DNA of 64,000 nucleotides from Microbacterium galbinum (GCF_023091225.1 NZ_JAHWXM010000001.1:2749913-2813912); one strand, 5' to 3'; counted from the stretch's first letter, positions 44,524 to 53,352 are shown. Program-made: numbers and translations. Notes: generated from the letters alone by a model not told the origin.

Positions 44524-45951
44524 TCAGCGCGTGGCGGCGGGCTCCGGTGCGGCGGTGGTGCCGGCATCCGCCTCGGGGGCGTCGTCGTCATCGTCCTCGG
44601 CGAAGGGGAGGCCCTCGCGCGGCGCGTTGTAGAGGCGCTCGTCGAGGATGCCTTCGCGCTTGGCGACGATCGTCGGGATGAGCGCCTGGCCCGCGACGTT
44701 GACCGCGGTGCGGCCCATGTCGAGGATCGGGTCGATCGCGAGCAGCAGTCCCACGCCCTCGAGCGGCAGGCCGAGCGTCGACAGCGTGAGCGTGAGCATG
44801 ACGACCGCGCCCGTGGTGCCGGCGGTCGCGGCGGAACCGACGACCGAGACGATCACGATGAGCAGGTACTGCACGAAGTTGAGCTCGATGCCGAAGAACT
44901 GCGCGACGAAGATCGCGGCGATGGCCGGGTAGATCGCGGCGCAGCCGTCCATCTTGGTGGTGGCGCCGAACGGCACGGCGAACGAGGCGTACGAGCGGGG
45001 CACGCCGAGGTTGCGCTCGGTGACGCGCTCGGTGAGCGGCAGGGTGCCGATCGACGAGCGGCTGACGAAGGCCAGCTGCACGGCGGGCCAGACACCCGAG
45101 AAGTACTGCTTGATCGACAGGCCGTGGGTCTTCACCAGCACGGGGTAGACGACGAAGAGCACGAGCGCGAGACCGATGTAGATCGCGATCGCGAACCAGC
45201 CGAGCGAGGCGAGCTTCTCCCAGCCGTACTTGATGACGGCGGCGCCGATCAGGCCGAAGGTGCCGAGCGGGGCGATGCGGATGATCCACCACAGCACGCG
45301 CTGGATGACCTTGAGCAGCGACTCGGTGAAGACGAGGAACGGCTCGGCCTTCTTGCCCGCCTTGAGCGCGGCGATGCCGACGACGGCCGCGACGACGATG
45401 ACCTGCAGGATGTTGAAGCTGACGCTCGACGAGACGGCGCCGGCTTCGGCGTCGAACGAGCTGCTCACTCCGATGCCGAGGAAGTTCTGCGGGATGAGGC
45501 CGAGCAGGAAGTTCCACCACGTGCCGACGGTGTAGGGCTCGCCGGGCTCGAGCCCCTCGCCCGCGCGGGCGCCGGGCTGGATGACGAGGCCGAGCACGAT
45601 GCCGATGACGACGGCGATGAACGCGGTGATCGCGAACCACAGCAGCGTCTGGCCGGCGAGGCGGGCGGCGTTCTGCACGCGGCGCAGGTTCGAGATGCTC
45701 GCCACGATGGCGGTGAAGATGAGGGGCACGACGGCAGCGCGCAGCAGCGTCACGTACGAGCTGCCGATGGTGTCGAGGGTGGCCGAGAGGCCGTTCGGGT
45801 TCTCGGCGGTGGCGCCGAGCTGGCGGCCGATGAGGCCGGCGGCGATGCCGAGGACGAGGGCGGCGAGGATCTGGAAGCCGAACGACGTCAGCAGCTTCCG
45901 GATCGGTCCGCGGGTATCAGGCGCCTTCTGCGCGCGAGCGGTGGTACTCAT
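44524..45951 (-). CDS. Dicarboxylate/amino acid:cation symporter (DAACS)
   Basis: 475 residues; ATG at 45951 because longer frames add low-complexity sequence. Eight helices and two re-entrant hairpins of the GltPh fold: FTAIVASISNLRRVQNAARLAG, the Ser-rich hairpin AFVSRSSIGTLPLTERV, the cation-binding FGATTKMDGCAAIYP (N/G-A-T-x-x-M-D-G) and the distal SAATAGTTGAVVMLTLTL plus DPILDMGRTAVNV. It imports C4-dicarboxylates or acidic amino acids with Na+ or H+. The tail is acidic (EDDDDDAPEAD). Confidence 0.92.
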   Translation of the reverse strand: MSTTARAQKAPDTRGPIRKLLTSFGFQILAALVLGIAAGLIGRQLGATAENPNGLSATLDTIGSSYVTLLRAAVVPLIFTAIVASISNLRRVQNAARLAGQTLLWFAITAFIAVVIGIVLGLVIQPGARAGEGLEPGEPYTVGTWWNFLLGLIPQNFLGIGVSSSFDAEAGAVSSSVSFNILQVIVVAAVVGIAALKAGKKAEPFLVFTESLLKVIQRVLWWIIRIAPLGTFGLIGAAVIKYGWEKLASLGWFAIAIYIGLALVLFVVYPVLVKTHGLSIKQYFSGVWPAVQLAFVSRSSIGTLPLTERVTERNLGVPRSYASFAVPFGATTKMDGCAAIYPAIAAIFVAQFFGIELNFVQYLLIVIVSVVGSAATAGTTGAVVMLTLTLSTLGLPLEGVGLLLAIDPILDMGRTAVNVAGQALIPTIVAKREGILDERLYNAPREGLPFAEDDDDDAPEADAGTTAAPEPAATR

Positions 45952-46045
45952 TGCGGGGGAACTCCAGAACAGATTGCGGCATGCCGATATACACGCCAGA
46001 ACGTTCAACGCTAGGTCTGTCTGAGAATTCCCTGGGCGGAAATGA

Positions 46046-46083
46046 CGAAGGATGACGGATGCCGCAGCATCCGTCATCCTTCG
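46046..46083. terminator. Perfect 17-bp hairpin downstream of the small lipoprotein gene
   Basis: CGAAGGATGACGGATGC at 46046-46062 and its exact complement at 46067-46083, with a CGCA tetraloop. It lies 33 bp beyond the stop of the minus-strand lipoprotein gene and before the promoter region of the symporter gene, so it should end the lipoprotein transcript. Confidence 0.8.
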
Positions 46084-46116
46084 ATGTCGATCCGACCGGA
46101 GGTCAGACGGGGAGGA

Positions 46117-46464
46117 TCACTCTCCCGCAGCGAGGCACTCCTCCATGTTGTCGGTGAGGACCTTCTGGACCAGGGTGTAGTCGTCCTGGTTGGCCTGCTT
46201 GTCCTCGCCGTTGGCGAGGTAGTTGAGGGTCTCGTTGCTGAGCTCCGAGTCGACGAGGTAACCGGCGAAGCAGTCGGCGGCCTTCTCATTGAGGATGTCG
46301 CCCTGGCCGGCGTCTTCGAAGTACTGGGTGAGGCCCGAAGCCACGTCGGCCTGAGACGGACGGCTCGCGCCACCGCAGGCGGCGAGCGAGAGGGCGAGGG
46401 CCGCGGCGGGCAGGGCCAGCAGCAGGCGGGAGCGGGTGCGCAGTTTCCGGTCGAAGTTCATCAT
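46117..46464 (-). CDS. Small secreted lipoprotein
   Basis: 115 residues. Basic N-terminus (NFDRKLRTRSR), hydrophobic core LLLALPAAALALSLAAC and lipobox LAAC with lipidated Cys near residue 30, then a 85-residue acidic mature domain: SQADVASGLTQYFEDAGQGDILNEKAADCFAGYLVDSELSNETLNYLANGED and ending DNMEECLAAGE. Two Cys in the mature part (CFAG, EECL) could form a disulfide. The pattern is common in Microbacterium lipoproteins but the function is unknown. It is monocistronic. Confidence 0.8.
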   Translation of the reverse strand: MMNFDRKLRTRSRLLLALPAAALALSLAACGGASRPSQADVASGLTQYFEDAGQGDILNEKAADCFAGYLVDSELSNETLNYLANGEDKQANQDDYTLVQKVLTDNMEECLAAGE

Positions 46465-46569
46465 GCGGCCAGGTTATCGGCTCTCAGCCCATTGATAGGA
46501 ATATCTGGATGGGGATATATACCCATCATGATTTCTGGTAATGGCTCCGTGCTCTGGCACGATGGCCTC

Positions 46570-46923
46570 ATGTTCATGGTGACGACGAACGATATTCCGG
46601 GTTACCGCATCACGCAGGTGCTCGGCGAGGTCATGGGCCTCACGGTGCGCTCGACCGACTTCGGTCAGGGGTTCGCCGCGGGCTTCCGTTCGCTCGGCGG
46701 CGGCGAGATCCCCGAGTACACCCAGGTCATGTACGAGGCCCGGCAGGTCGTCATGGGGCGCATGTGGGCCGAGGCCCAGCAGCGCGGCGGCAACGCGATC
46801 GTCGCGATGCGCTTCGACGCCGGGTCGATCCAGAACTTCACCGAGATCTGCGCGTACGGCACCGCGGTCGTCGTCGAGCCCCTCGCCCCGCAGCCCGCGC
46901 CGCCGCAGCCGCCCCGGTTCTAG
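46570..46923 (+). CDS. YbjQ/heavy-metal-binding domain protein (DUF74)
   Basis: 117 residues; ATG 46570, with ATG 46576 as an alternative. Signature: VTTNDIPGYRITQVLGEVMGLTVRST, EYTQVMYEARQVVMGRMWAEAQQRGGNAIVAMRFDAGSI and AYGTAVVVEPL. YbjQ-like proteins form pentameric barrels; the heavy-metal label comes from sequence resemblance and is not a proven role. The tail is Pro-rich (PQPAPPQPPRF). The stop codon TAG overlaps the stop codon of the convergent XRE gene. Confidence 0.88.
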   Translation: MFMVTTNDIPGYRITQVLGEVMGLTVRSTDFGQGFAAGFRSLGGGEIPEYTQVMYEARQVVMGRMWAEAQQRGGNAIVAMRFDAGSIQNFTEICAYGTAVVVEPLAPQPAPPQPPRF

Positions 46924-47159
46924 GGGCGCTCGGCCAGCACCAGCAGCTCGCCGACCTCGCAGTCGAGCGCGTCGCAGATCGCCCGCAGCGTCGAGTAGCG
47001 GATGGCGCGGGCGCGGTCGTTCTTGAGCACCGACAGGTTCACGATGCTCACCCCCACGCGCGCGCTGAGCTCGGTGAGCGTCATGCCGCGGTCGGCGAGC
47101 AGTTCGTCGAGGCGGCAGTGGATGCCGGTGAGCTCGTCGTCGTTCTCCGCGGGGCTCAT
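46920..47159 (-). CDS. XRE-family helix-turn-helix regulator (YozG-like)
   Basis: 79 residues, last gene of an overlapping three-gene operon. HTH: HCRLDELLADRGMTLTELSARVGVSIVNLSVLKNDRARAIRYSTLRAICDALDCEVGELL, the Cro/CI type typical of YozG-like regulators (N-L-S-x-L-K-N). These small regulators commonly neighbour DUF2975 membrane proteins, as here. The ATG overlaps the stop of the preceding DUF2975 gene (ATGA). TATCGA boxes upstream of the operon are candidate binding sites. Confidence 0.88.
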   Translation of the reverse strand: MSPAENDDELTGIHCRLDELLADRGMTLTELSARVGVSIVNLSVLKNDRARAIRYSTLRAICDALDCEVGELLVLAERP

Positions 47160-47791
47160 ACGAGACCCTCGGTTTCCTTCTGCAAGGACTCGTTCTCGCG
47201 CTGGGTTCGGATCCCGCGACGGAAGGCCACAGCGATGAGTCCGACGGCCATCCCGATTCCGAAGATCGGGAGGATCGACCAGAACTCGAGCGGATGCGCG
47301 GGCTCGCCGGGCCCCGTGCCGATGGCGCTGAGCACTCCGTTGCGGCCCATCGTGTCGAAGAGCACGATCGCGATCGGGGCGATCACGAGGGTCCACCCGG
47401 TCGCCACGAGCGCCCGCACGTTCGCGTCGACGAAAAAGCGCCCGCGCAGGAAGTTTCCGGCCAGCAGGATCACCGAGCCGATGATCAGCAGTGCGGCGGC
47501 CGCCCACAGCGCGATCGAGGCGATGATCGCGGCGATCGAGACGGCGTTGACGTTTGGGGCGAAGACCACGACCTCTTCGGCGATGCCCGAGATCGAGATC
47601 GCTCCGGAGTCGCCCGTGGCGTCCACGGGCATCGCATCGATGGGAACGCTCCATGCGATGCCCTCCTCGCGGAACGTGGTCAGCACGCGCAGCCAGGTGG
47701 CGATACCGACGATCACGACGGCGGCCACCGCATAGAAGATGACGGTGACCGCATCGGCGGTCTCGGAACGGGGCGAGATGCGGGTGGCCAT
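47156..47791 (-). CDS. DUF2975-like membrane protein (second of pair)
   Basis: 211 residues with four predicted helices: VTVIFYAVAAVVIVGIATWLRVL, VSIAAIIASIALWAAAALLIIGSVI, ALVATGWTLVIAPIAIVLFDTM and FWSILPIFGIGMAVGLIAVAFRRG. The helix pattern and the FLRGRFFVDANVRAL loop fit DUF2975. The tail ENESLQKETEGLV nearly repeats the tail of the preceding protein. ATG overlaps the previous stop by one base (TGATG), and its own stop overlaps the XRE gene. The role is unknown; a membrane partner for the regulator is inferred from co-occurrence. Confidence 0.75.
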   Translation of the reverse strand: MATRISPRSETADAVTVIFYAVAAVVIVGIATWLRVLTTFREEGIAWSVPIDAMPVDATGDSGAISISGIAEEVVVFAPNVNAVSIAAIIASIALWAAAALLIIGSVILLAGNFLRGRFFVDANVRALVATGWTLVIAPIAIVLFDTMGRNGVLSAIGTGPGEPAHPLEFWSILPIFGIGMAVGLIAVAFRRGIRTQRENESLQKETEGLV

Positions 47792-48429
47792 CAGATGAGT
47801 CCCTCCGTCTCCTTCTCGAGCGTCGCCTTGTCGCGCTGCAGGCGATCGCCCACGGTGAAGGCGGTCATGATCACGGCGACGATGAACGCGGCCAGGATCC
47901 ACGTGAACGGCTCGACCGTGAGCACCGCGGTGTCGAGACGATTCTCGGTCATGAGCGAGACCGTGGCGTTCGCGAGCATGTTGTCGAAGAACCTCGCGGC
48001 TGCGGCACCGATCAGCCCGGTGAGACCGGTGGTCGCGACGAGAGCGGTGTTTCGGCGGCTGAATACGCGGCCGCCGATGATGCTGCGCGAGAGCAGCAGC
48101 AGGCATCCGACGATCGTCACGACCGTGACGATCAGTGCGAGCTGGCCCAGGATGCCGGGAACGATCGCGATCGGCGTGAGCTGCGGGGCGAGGAGAACGC
48201 CGCTGTCGATCTGCACCGGCACCGTGGCTGATCCGTCGGAGAGGGCGATGTCGGCCGCACCGTCGACGAACTCGATGCGAACCGGCACGTTCGTTCCGGT
48301 CGCGAGGACGATGATGCGCAGGACCGCAGTGACGGTGATCCACGCCGCGATCGCGAAGCCCACGATCGAGAAGGCGGCGATCGACCAGCGGTCGCCGCGC
48401 GACGGTCGGTTCTGATGCGAGATGCTCAT
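47791..48429 (-). CDS. DUF2975-like membrane protein (first of pair)
   Basis: 212 residues, four predicted helices (IAAFSIVGFAIAAWITVTAVLRIIV; LGQLALIVTVVTIVGCLLLL; LVATTGLTGLIGAAAARFF; FTWILAAFIVAVIMTAFTVG). Between helices 1 and 2 lies an outside loop of about 45 residues with PVRIEFVDG and LTPIAIV. IGGRVFSRRNTALVA is the DUF2975-type cytosolic loop. The tail DKATLEKETEGLI matches that of its paralogue. It heads an operon with the second paralogue and the XRE regulator. Confidence 0.75.
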   Translation of the reverse strand: MSISHQNRPSRGDRWSIAAFSIVGFAIAAWITVTAVLRIIVLATGTNVPVRIEFVDGAADIALSDGSATVPVQIDSGVLLAPQLTPIAIVPGILGQLALIVTVVTIVGCLLLLSRSIIGGRVFSRRNTALVATTGLTGLIGAAAARFFDNMLANATVSLMTENRLDTAVLTVEPFTWILAAFIVAVIMTAFTVGDRLQRDKATLEKETEGLI

Positions 48430-48438
48430 GTCTACTCC

Positions 48439-48488
48439 TTATCGATGATCGTTGTTATCGATTCCCGTTAACATATCGACTCTCGATA
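48439..48488. promoter_or_regulatory. TATCGA boxes upstream of the DUF2975 operon
   Basis: TTATCGAT occurs at 48439-48446 and 48455-48462 (16 bp apart), and TATCGA-CTC-TCGATA, a perfect inverted repeat, at 48474-48488. This 50-bp stretch is A+T-rich against the background and lies just before the DUF2975 start at 48429, about 150 bp from clpC. A multi-site operator for the XRE protein is the simplest reading. Confidence 0.5.
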
Positions 48489-48640
48489 AAGACGTCAACC
48501 CTTCCGTCCCATCGGCGCCGTAGCGGGGCGTCACCGCACTATGCCGACGGCGAACACGGGCATACACGGCATCCGCGGTCGTTACTCTCGGTATACAAGC
48601 GCTCGCACCCACAGGGAACGTGCGAACCAAGGAGTTGACA

Positions 48641-51169
48641 ATGTTCGAGAGATTCACGGACCGAGCCCGTCGTGTGGTCGTCCTCGCCCAAGAAGAGGCG
48701 AAGATGCTCAACCACAACTACATCGGTACCGAGCACATCCTGCTCGGTCTCATCCACGAAGGCGAGGGCGTCGCCGCCAAGGCGCTGGAGTCCCTTGGCA
48801 TCTCCCTCGACGCGGTGCGCGAGCAGGTGCAGGACATCATCGGCCAGGGTCAGCAGCAGCCGACCGGCCACATCCCCTTCACCCCCCGCGCCAAGAAGGT
48901 GCTCGAGCTCAGCCTCCGCGAGGCCCTGCAGCTCGGCCACAACTACATCGGCACCGAGCACATCCTGCTCGGTCTCATCCGCGAGGGTGAGGGCGTCGCC
49001 GCGCAGGTGCTCGTCAAGCTGGGCGCCGACCTCAACAAGGTGCGCCAGCAGGTCATCCAGCTGCTCTCGGGCGCCCCGGGCCGCGAGCCGGCCGCCGTCG
49101 GCGCGCAGAGCAACGACACCCCGAGCGCGCAGGGCGGCTCGCAGGTTCTCGACCAGTTCGGTCGTAACCTGACGCAGGCCGCGCGCGACAACAAGCTCGA
49201 CCCGGTCATCGGGCGCGAGAAGGAGGCGGAGCGGGTCATGCAGATCCTCTCCCGCCGTTCCAAGAACAACCCCGTGCTGATCGGTGAGCCCGGCGTCGGC
49301 AAGACCGCCGTCGTCGAGGGCCTCGCGCAGGCCATCGTCAAGGGCGATGTGCCCGAGACGCTGAAGGACAAGCAGCTGTACTCGCTCGACCTCGGCTCGC
49401 TCATCGCCGGTTCCCGCTACCGCGGTGACTTCGAGGAGCGGCTGAAGAAGGTCACCAAGGAGATCCGCACGCGCGGCGACATCATCGTCTTCATCGACGA
49501 GATCCACACCCTCGTGGGTGCGGGTGCCGCCGAGGGCGCGATCGACGCGGCCAGCATCCTCAAGCCGCTGCTCGCCCGCGGTGAGCTCCAGACCATCGGC
49601 GCCACCACACTCGACGAGTACCGCAAGCACTTCGAGAAGGATGCCGCGCTCGAGCGCCGCTTCCAGCCGGTGCAGGTCAACGAGCCGAGCCTGCCGCACG
49701 CGATCAACATCCTCAAGGGTCTGCGCGACCGCTACGAGGCGCACCACAAGGTGCAGATCACGGACGGCGCGATCGTCGCGGCGGCGAACCTCGCCGACCG
49801 CTACGTCTCCGACCGCTTCCTGCCCGACAAGGCCATCGACCTGATCGACGAGGCCGGCGCACGCCTGCGTCTGTCGATCCTGTCGAGCCCGCCCGAGCTG
49901 CGCGAGTTCGACGAGAAGATCGCCAAGGTGCGCGAGCAGAAGGAAGTCGCCAGCGAAGAGCAGGACTTCGAGAAGGCCGCCGCCCTCCGCGACGAGGAGA
50001 AGAGCCTCCTCGCCGAGCGTCTGCGCCTCGAGAAGCAGTGGCGTGCGGGCGACGTCGCCACCTCCGCGGTGGTCGACGAGGGTCTGATCGCCGAGGTGCT
50101 CGCACAGGCCACCGGCATCCCCGTCTTCAAGCTGACGGAAGAGGAGTCCTCGCGACTCGTCTTCATGGAGAAGGCCCTGCACCAGCGCGTCATCGGTCAG
50201 GAAGAGGCCATCGCCGCCCTGTCGAAGACGATCCGTCGTCAGCGCGCCGGCCTCAAGGACCCGAAGCGTCCCTCGGGCTCGTTCATCTTCGCCGGCCCCA
50301 CGGGTGTCGGAAAGACCGAGCTGGCCAAGGCGCTCGCCGAGTTCCTGTTCGACGACGAAGCCGCTCTCATCTCGCTCGACATGAGCGAGTTCGGCGAGAA
50401 GCACACCGTCTCGCGTCTGTTCGGTGCCCCTCCCGGGTTCGTCGGATTCGAAGAGGGTGGCCAGCTCACCGAGAAGGTGCGTCGCAAGCCGTTCAGCGTG
50501 GTGCTCTTCGACGAGATCGAGAAGGCCCACCCCGACATCTTCAACTCGCTGCTGCAGATCCTCGAAGAGGGTCGGCTCACCGACGGCCAGGGTCGCGTGG
50601 TGGACTTCAAGAACACCGTCATCATCATGACCACGAACCTCGGTGCGCGCGACATCGCCGGTGGTCCCGTCGGCTTCCAGATCGAGGGCAGCAACGCCAC
50701 GACCTACGAGCGGATGAAGGGCAAGGTGAACGAAGAGCTCAAGCGGCACTTCAAGCCCGAGTTCCTCAACCGCGTCGACGACATCATCGTGTTCCCGCAG
50801 CTCAACAAGGAGGAGCTGGTGCAGATCGTCGATCTGTTCACCAAGCGCCTCAGCGAGCGGCTGCTCGACCGCGACATGACGATCGAGCTGTCGCAGGCCG
50901 CCAAGGAGCGTCTCATCGAGATCGGGTTCGACCCGTCGCTCGGTGCCCGCCCGCTGCGTCGCGCGATGCAGCACGAGGTCGAAGACCGCCTGTCGGAGAA
51001 GATCCTGCACGGCGAGCTCGACTCGGGCGACCACGTGAAGGTCGACGCGAAGGACGGGGAGTTCCTGTTCGAGCACGGCCCGCGCGAGGGTGGCCCGGTC
51101 TCGGTCGGCGTCAACACCGGCGGCGACATCTCCGGCACCCCCGACCTGGCGATCGCCAGCGGGGAGTGA
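48641..51169 (+). CDS. clpC: ATP-dependent Clp protease ATP-binding subunit ClpC
   Basis: 842 residues, ATG behind AAGGAG. Two Clp-N repeats ([32 protein letters not shown] repeated twice), first ATPase module with Walker [15 protein letters not shown] and Walker [13 protein letters not shown], a UVR-type coiled middle domain ([21 protein letters not shown]), second module [16 protein letters not shown] with [13 protein letters not shown], and a C-terminal D2-small domain. It unfolds proteins for ClpP and controls heat, stress and cell-wall factors. Its promoter region holds AAGCGCTCGCACC (48597-48609), reminiscent of a ClgR box. A hairpin terminator follows. Confidence 0.96.
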   Translation: MFERFTDRARRVVVLAQEEAKMLNHNYIGTEHILLGLIHEGEGVAAKALESLGISLDAVREQVQDIIGQGQQQPTGHIPFTPRAKKVLELSLREALQLGHNYIGTEHILLGLIREGEGVAAQVLVKLGADLNKVRQQVIQLLSGAPGREPAAVGAQSNDTPSAQGGSQVLDQFGRNLTQAARDNKLDPVIGREKEAERVMQILSRRSKNNPVLIGEPGVGKTAVVEGLAQAIVKGDVPETLKDKQLYSLDLGSLIAGSRYRGDFEERLKKVTKEIRTRGDIIVFIDEIHTLVGAGAAEGAIDAASILKPLLARGELQTIGATTLDEYRKHFEKDAALERRFQPVQVNEPSLPHAINILKGLRDRYEAHHKVQITDGAIVAAANLADRYVSDRFLPDKAIDLIDEAGARLRLSILSSPPELREFDEKIAKVREQKEVASEEQDFEKAAALRDEEKSLLAERLRLEKQWRAGDVATSAVVDEGLIAEVLAQATGIPVFKLTEEESSRLVFMEKALHQRVIGQEEAIAALSKTIRRQRAGLKDPKRPSGSFIFAGPTGVGKTELAKALAEFLFDDEAALISLDMSEFGEKHTVSRLFGAPPGFVGFEEGGQLTEKVRRKPFSVVLFDEIEKAHPDIFNSLLQILEEGRLTDGQGRVVDFKNTVIIMTTNLGARDIAGGPVGFQIEGSNATTYERMKGKVNEELKRHFKPEFLNRVDDIIVFPQLNKEELVQIVDLFTKRLSERLLDRDMTIELSQAAKERLIEIGFDPSLGARPLRRAMQHEVEDRLSEKILHGELDSGDHVKVDAKDGEFLFEHGPREGGPVSVGVNTGGDISGTPDLAIASGE

Positions 51170-51188
51170 CCTGATCGTCGACCTCGGC

Positions 51189-51214
51189 TCCTGAGCGAGC
51201 GGAGCGAGACGAAG
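51189..51214 (+). repeat. Dispersed 26-bp repeat, second family (copy 1)
   Basis: TCCTGAGCGAGCGGAGCGAG plus ACGAAG, differing by one base from the inverted copy at 61699-61724. It contains an internal near-palindrome GAGCGAGCGGAGCGAG. It lies just after clpC. Confidence 0.8.
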
Positions 51215-51216
51215 GA

Positions 51217-51244
51217 GGGGGCGGATGCTTCGGCATCCGCCCCC
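51217..51244. terminator. Hairpin terminator after clpC
   Basis: GGGGGCGGATGC at 51217-51228 pairs perfectly with 51233-51244 around a TTCG tetraloop; three T follow (CCCCCTTTCC). The UUCG loop is the most stable RNA tetraloop, so this is a good intrinsic terminator. Confidence 0.85.
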
Positions 51245-51297
51245 TTTCCTGTGCCCGCTTCAAGGTCGCGGGCGGGTGGCGGTTCTAGGCTGGAGGG

Positions 51298-51801
51298 GTG
51301 AGCGACTACATCGTCCGGCCGGCGCGGAGCGCCGACATCGTCGGCATCCGCAATCTGCTGCAGCCGATGGTCGAGCAGCGCATCCTCCTGGGCAAGGACC
51401 TCGCCGTGCTCTACGGCGCCGTGCAGGAGTTCGTCGTGGCCGAGGCCGACGGCGAGCTGATCGGCTGCGGCGCGCTCCACGTCTTCTGGGAAGACCTCGG
51501 CGAGGTGCGTACGCTGCTCGTCAGCGACGCCTGGCTGCACCACGGGGTGGGGCGAGCGATCGTCGACCGCCTCGAGCAGAACGCGGTCACGCTCGGACTC
51601 TCGCGGCTGTTCTGCCTGACGTTCGAGGTCGAGTTCTTCACGCGCCGCGGCTTCACGACCATCGGCGAGCAGGTCGTCGATCCCGACGTGTATTCGCAGC
51701 TCCTGCGCAGCGGCGACGCGGGTGTCGAGGAATTCCTCGATCTCGCGCACGTCAAGCCCAACACGCTCGGCAACACGCGGATGCTGAAGCACCTGAACTA
51801 G
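51298..51801 (+). CDS. GNAT acetyltransferase, short N-acetylglutamate synthase type (ArgA-like)
   Basis: 167 residues; GTG behind GGAGG. GNAT fold: YIVRPARSADIVGIRNLLQPMVEQRILLGKD, VAEADGELIGCGALHVF, the acetyl-CoA loop LVSDAWLHHGVGRAIVDRLEQ, and the terminal segment LSRLFCLTFEVEFFTRRGF. The I-L-L-G-K-D-L-A-V-L-Y and V-E-F-F-T-R-R-G-F patterns match the stand-alone amino-acid N-acetyltransferase of actinobacteria, which starts arginine synthesis. Substrate is inferred from the family. It is monocistronic or read with the next gene 10 nt later. Confidence 0.8.
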   Translation: MSDYIVRPARSADIVGIRNLLQPMVEQRILLGKDLAVLYGAVQEFVVAEADGELIGCGALHVFWEDLGEVRTLLVSDAWLHHGVGRAIVDRLEQNAVTLGLSRLFCLTFEVEFFTRRGFTTIGEQVVDPDVYSQLLRSGDAGVEEFLDLAHVKPNTLGNTRMLKHLN

Positions 51802-51811
51802 CCTGGAACCC

Positions 51812-52507
51812 ATGCCCCGTCAGTCCGCAGCCGTCTATCGTCGTCGGCGCATCGTGTTGCTCGGCGGGCTGATCCTCGTGCTCGCGGCGATCGGTATCGG
51901 CGTGTGGCTGCTGCTCGCCCAGCCGTGGGCCTCGGCCGCGACCGAGAGCACCCCGAAGCCCACCCCGACGACCTCGTCGACCGCGTCGACCCCGACGCCC
52001 GGCACGGTCGCGAGTCCGGATGCCGAGGCGTCCAACCCGCAGCTTCCGCCGGACGAGGCTCCGGAGGACGTGCCGGACGCATCGCAGACGCCCGCGATCG
52101 TGGCGTGCCAGGCGAAGGACATCGAGGTGAAGGCCGTCGCCGACGCCGAATCGTACGCCGAGGGTGTGCTGCCGAAGCTGTCGATCTCGCTCACCAACAA
52201 AGGCTCGAGCGACTGCACGCTCGACGTCGGCTCGACCATGCAGTCGATCACGGTCTCGAGCGGCTCCGACGTGTGGTGGCGCTCGACCGACTGCCAGCAG
52301 AACCCGAGCAGCATGATCGCGACGCTCACCGCGGGAACGACCGTCACGAGCAAGGATCCGGTCACCTGGGATCGCACGCGATCGAGCGTCGAAACCTGCG
52401 AGCAGGAGAACCGCCAGCGGGCTCCGGGCGGCGGCGCGTCGTATCACGTGGCCGTGTCGATCGGTGGATTCGCCAGCGTATCCACGCAGCAGATCCTGCT
52501 CTACTGA
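51812..52507 (+). CDS. Membrane-anchored extracellular protein, DUF4232-like
   Basis: 231 residues. Short basic N-terminus (RRRR) and one membrane helix (IVLLGGLILVLAAIGIGVWLLLA, about residues 14-36), then a Thr/Pro/Ser-rich stalk (STPKPTPTTSSTASTPTPG) and an outside domain with CTLDVGSTMQSITVSSGSDVWWRSTDC, two Cys pairs and beta strands. The fold looks immunoglobulin-like (DUF4232-type), which is inference. The function is unknown. It follows the acetyltransferase gene by 10 nt. Confidence 0.75.
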   Translation: MPRQSAAVYRRRRIVLLGGLILVLAAIGIGVWLLLAQPWASAATESTPKPTPTTSSTASTPTPGTVASPDAEASNPQLPPDEAPEDVPDASQTPAIVACQAKDIEVKAVADAESYAEGVLPKLSISLTNKGSSDCTLDVGSTMQSITVSSGSDVWWRSTDCQQNPSSMIATLTAGTTVTSKDPVTWDRTRSSVETCEQENRQRAPGGGASYHVAVSIGGFASVSTQQILLY

Positions 52508-52724
52508 GTCGATTCCGACCGTCTTCGGCTCGGAACGCTTCGAAAAGCGTATAAGTCCCGGTTTATTGTTCCGAAAAGCTCTGATGCATCGGTAACGGCT
52601 GACAGGGCTGGTTCTTTGGGATACCATTGAAGTCGATTCTCTGATTCATGCGGCACCATGCCATCCCCAGTGGCGTCGACTTACAGCGTCCCCAGCGCTT
52701 CGACACCGCCGCTCGAGAATCCGA

Positions 52725-52772
52725 GGGCCCTCTCGAGTACCCCAGTCCCCAATGTGGGACTCGAGAGGGCCC
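52725..52772. terminator. Perfect 14-bp hairpin, probable terminator
   Basis: GGGCCCTCTCGAGT at 52725-52738 pairs exactly with 52759-52772; inner bases CCCCA and TGGG extend the stem. It is the first strong structure downstream of the membrane-anchored gene and probably ends that transcript. Confidence 0.6.
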
Positions 52773-52801
52773 CAATCGTTTCCGCAGGCTTTCGCACGCG
52801 T

Positions 52802-52868
52802 CGAGACGTCGCTTTCGCCGCGAGACACCACGCCAGACGTGATGGTTCGCGGCGAACGTGGTTTCTCG
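52802..52868. repeat. Intergenic hairpin with CGAGACAYCA boxes (copy 2)
   Basis: Arms 52802-52832 and 52838-52868, 31 bp, mostly paired. They share with 19200-19266 the box pattern CGAGAC... then GCCGCGAGACACCACG and the same 5-base gap between arms. Located 18 bp before the SseB-like gene. Confidence 0.7.
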
Positions 52869-52886
52869 CGCGCCTAGGCTGGAGGC

Positions 52887-53297
52887 ATGGCAGCGAAGAA
52901 GGCGAAGAGCGCGAAGCAGAAGCCGGCACCCGAGGACTTCCGATCGGATGCCCTGGCACTGGCGCTCGAGAAGCAGGACGTCGCGGCGGTCGCCCTCGCG
53001 CTGCGCAACGGCACGACGGTCGTGCCGCTGGTGAAGCCCGGCGCACGCGACAACCCGCTCGACACCGGCGAGGTGTGGACCTACCGCGACCCGAACAGCG
53101 GCGACCTCGCCCTGCTGCTGTTCAGCGACGCGAAGAACAAGCCCGACAACCTGCCTCCCGGCGTCGGCATCTACACGGCAGAGTGGCTCCGGAAGTTCCT
53201 CGGCACGCATCCGATCACGACCGTGTTCCTCGACATCGCCGGTCCTCACCCGATGCAGGCCTCGCCGCAGGAGCTGCTCAAGGCGCTCGAGGCCTGA
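52887..53297 (+). CDS. SseB-like small protein
   Basis: 136 residues; ATG behind GGAGG. The Lys/Ala-rich start (AAKKAKSAKQKPAPED) is followed by a mixed alpha/beta domain: DALALALEKQDVAAVALALRNGTTVVPLVKPGARDNPLD, EVWTYRDPNSGDLALLLFSDAKNKPDNLPPGVGIYTAEWLRKFLGTHPI and a C-terminal LKALEA helix. The A-L-x-K/E, V-P-x-V and A-L-L-L-F-S pattern fits SseB N-terminal-like proteins, but I am not certain. The function is unknown. Confidence 0.65.
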   Translation: MAAKKAKSAKQKPAPEDFRSDALALALEKQDVAAVALALRNGTTVVPLVKPGARDNPLDTGEVWTYRDPNSGDLALLLFSDAKNKPDNLPPGVGIYTAEWLRKFLGTHPITTVFLDIAGPHPMQASPQELLKALEA

Positions 53298-53352
53298 GCC
53301 GCCCGACGCCGCGCTCTCGACGGCTTCCCGCCGCTTCCCGCCCTCACTGTCC

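Larger units (their letters stand above)
52508..52886. other. Long intergenic region with two hairpins
   Basis: No gene is seen in these 379 bp. The first part (52508-52720) is less G+C-rich than the surroundings, contains no inverted repeat I could spot and is followed by two strong hairpins at 52725-52772 and 52802-52868. The SseB-like gene starts 18 bp after the second hairpin. Confidence 0.6.

Noticed and set aside
48539..51076. Open frame of 845 codons on the minus strand opposite clpC
   Set aside because: Leu/Val/Glu-rich mirror of the ClpC codons; every ClpC motif is intact on the other strand.
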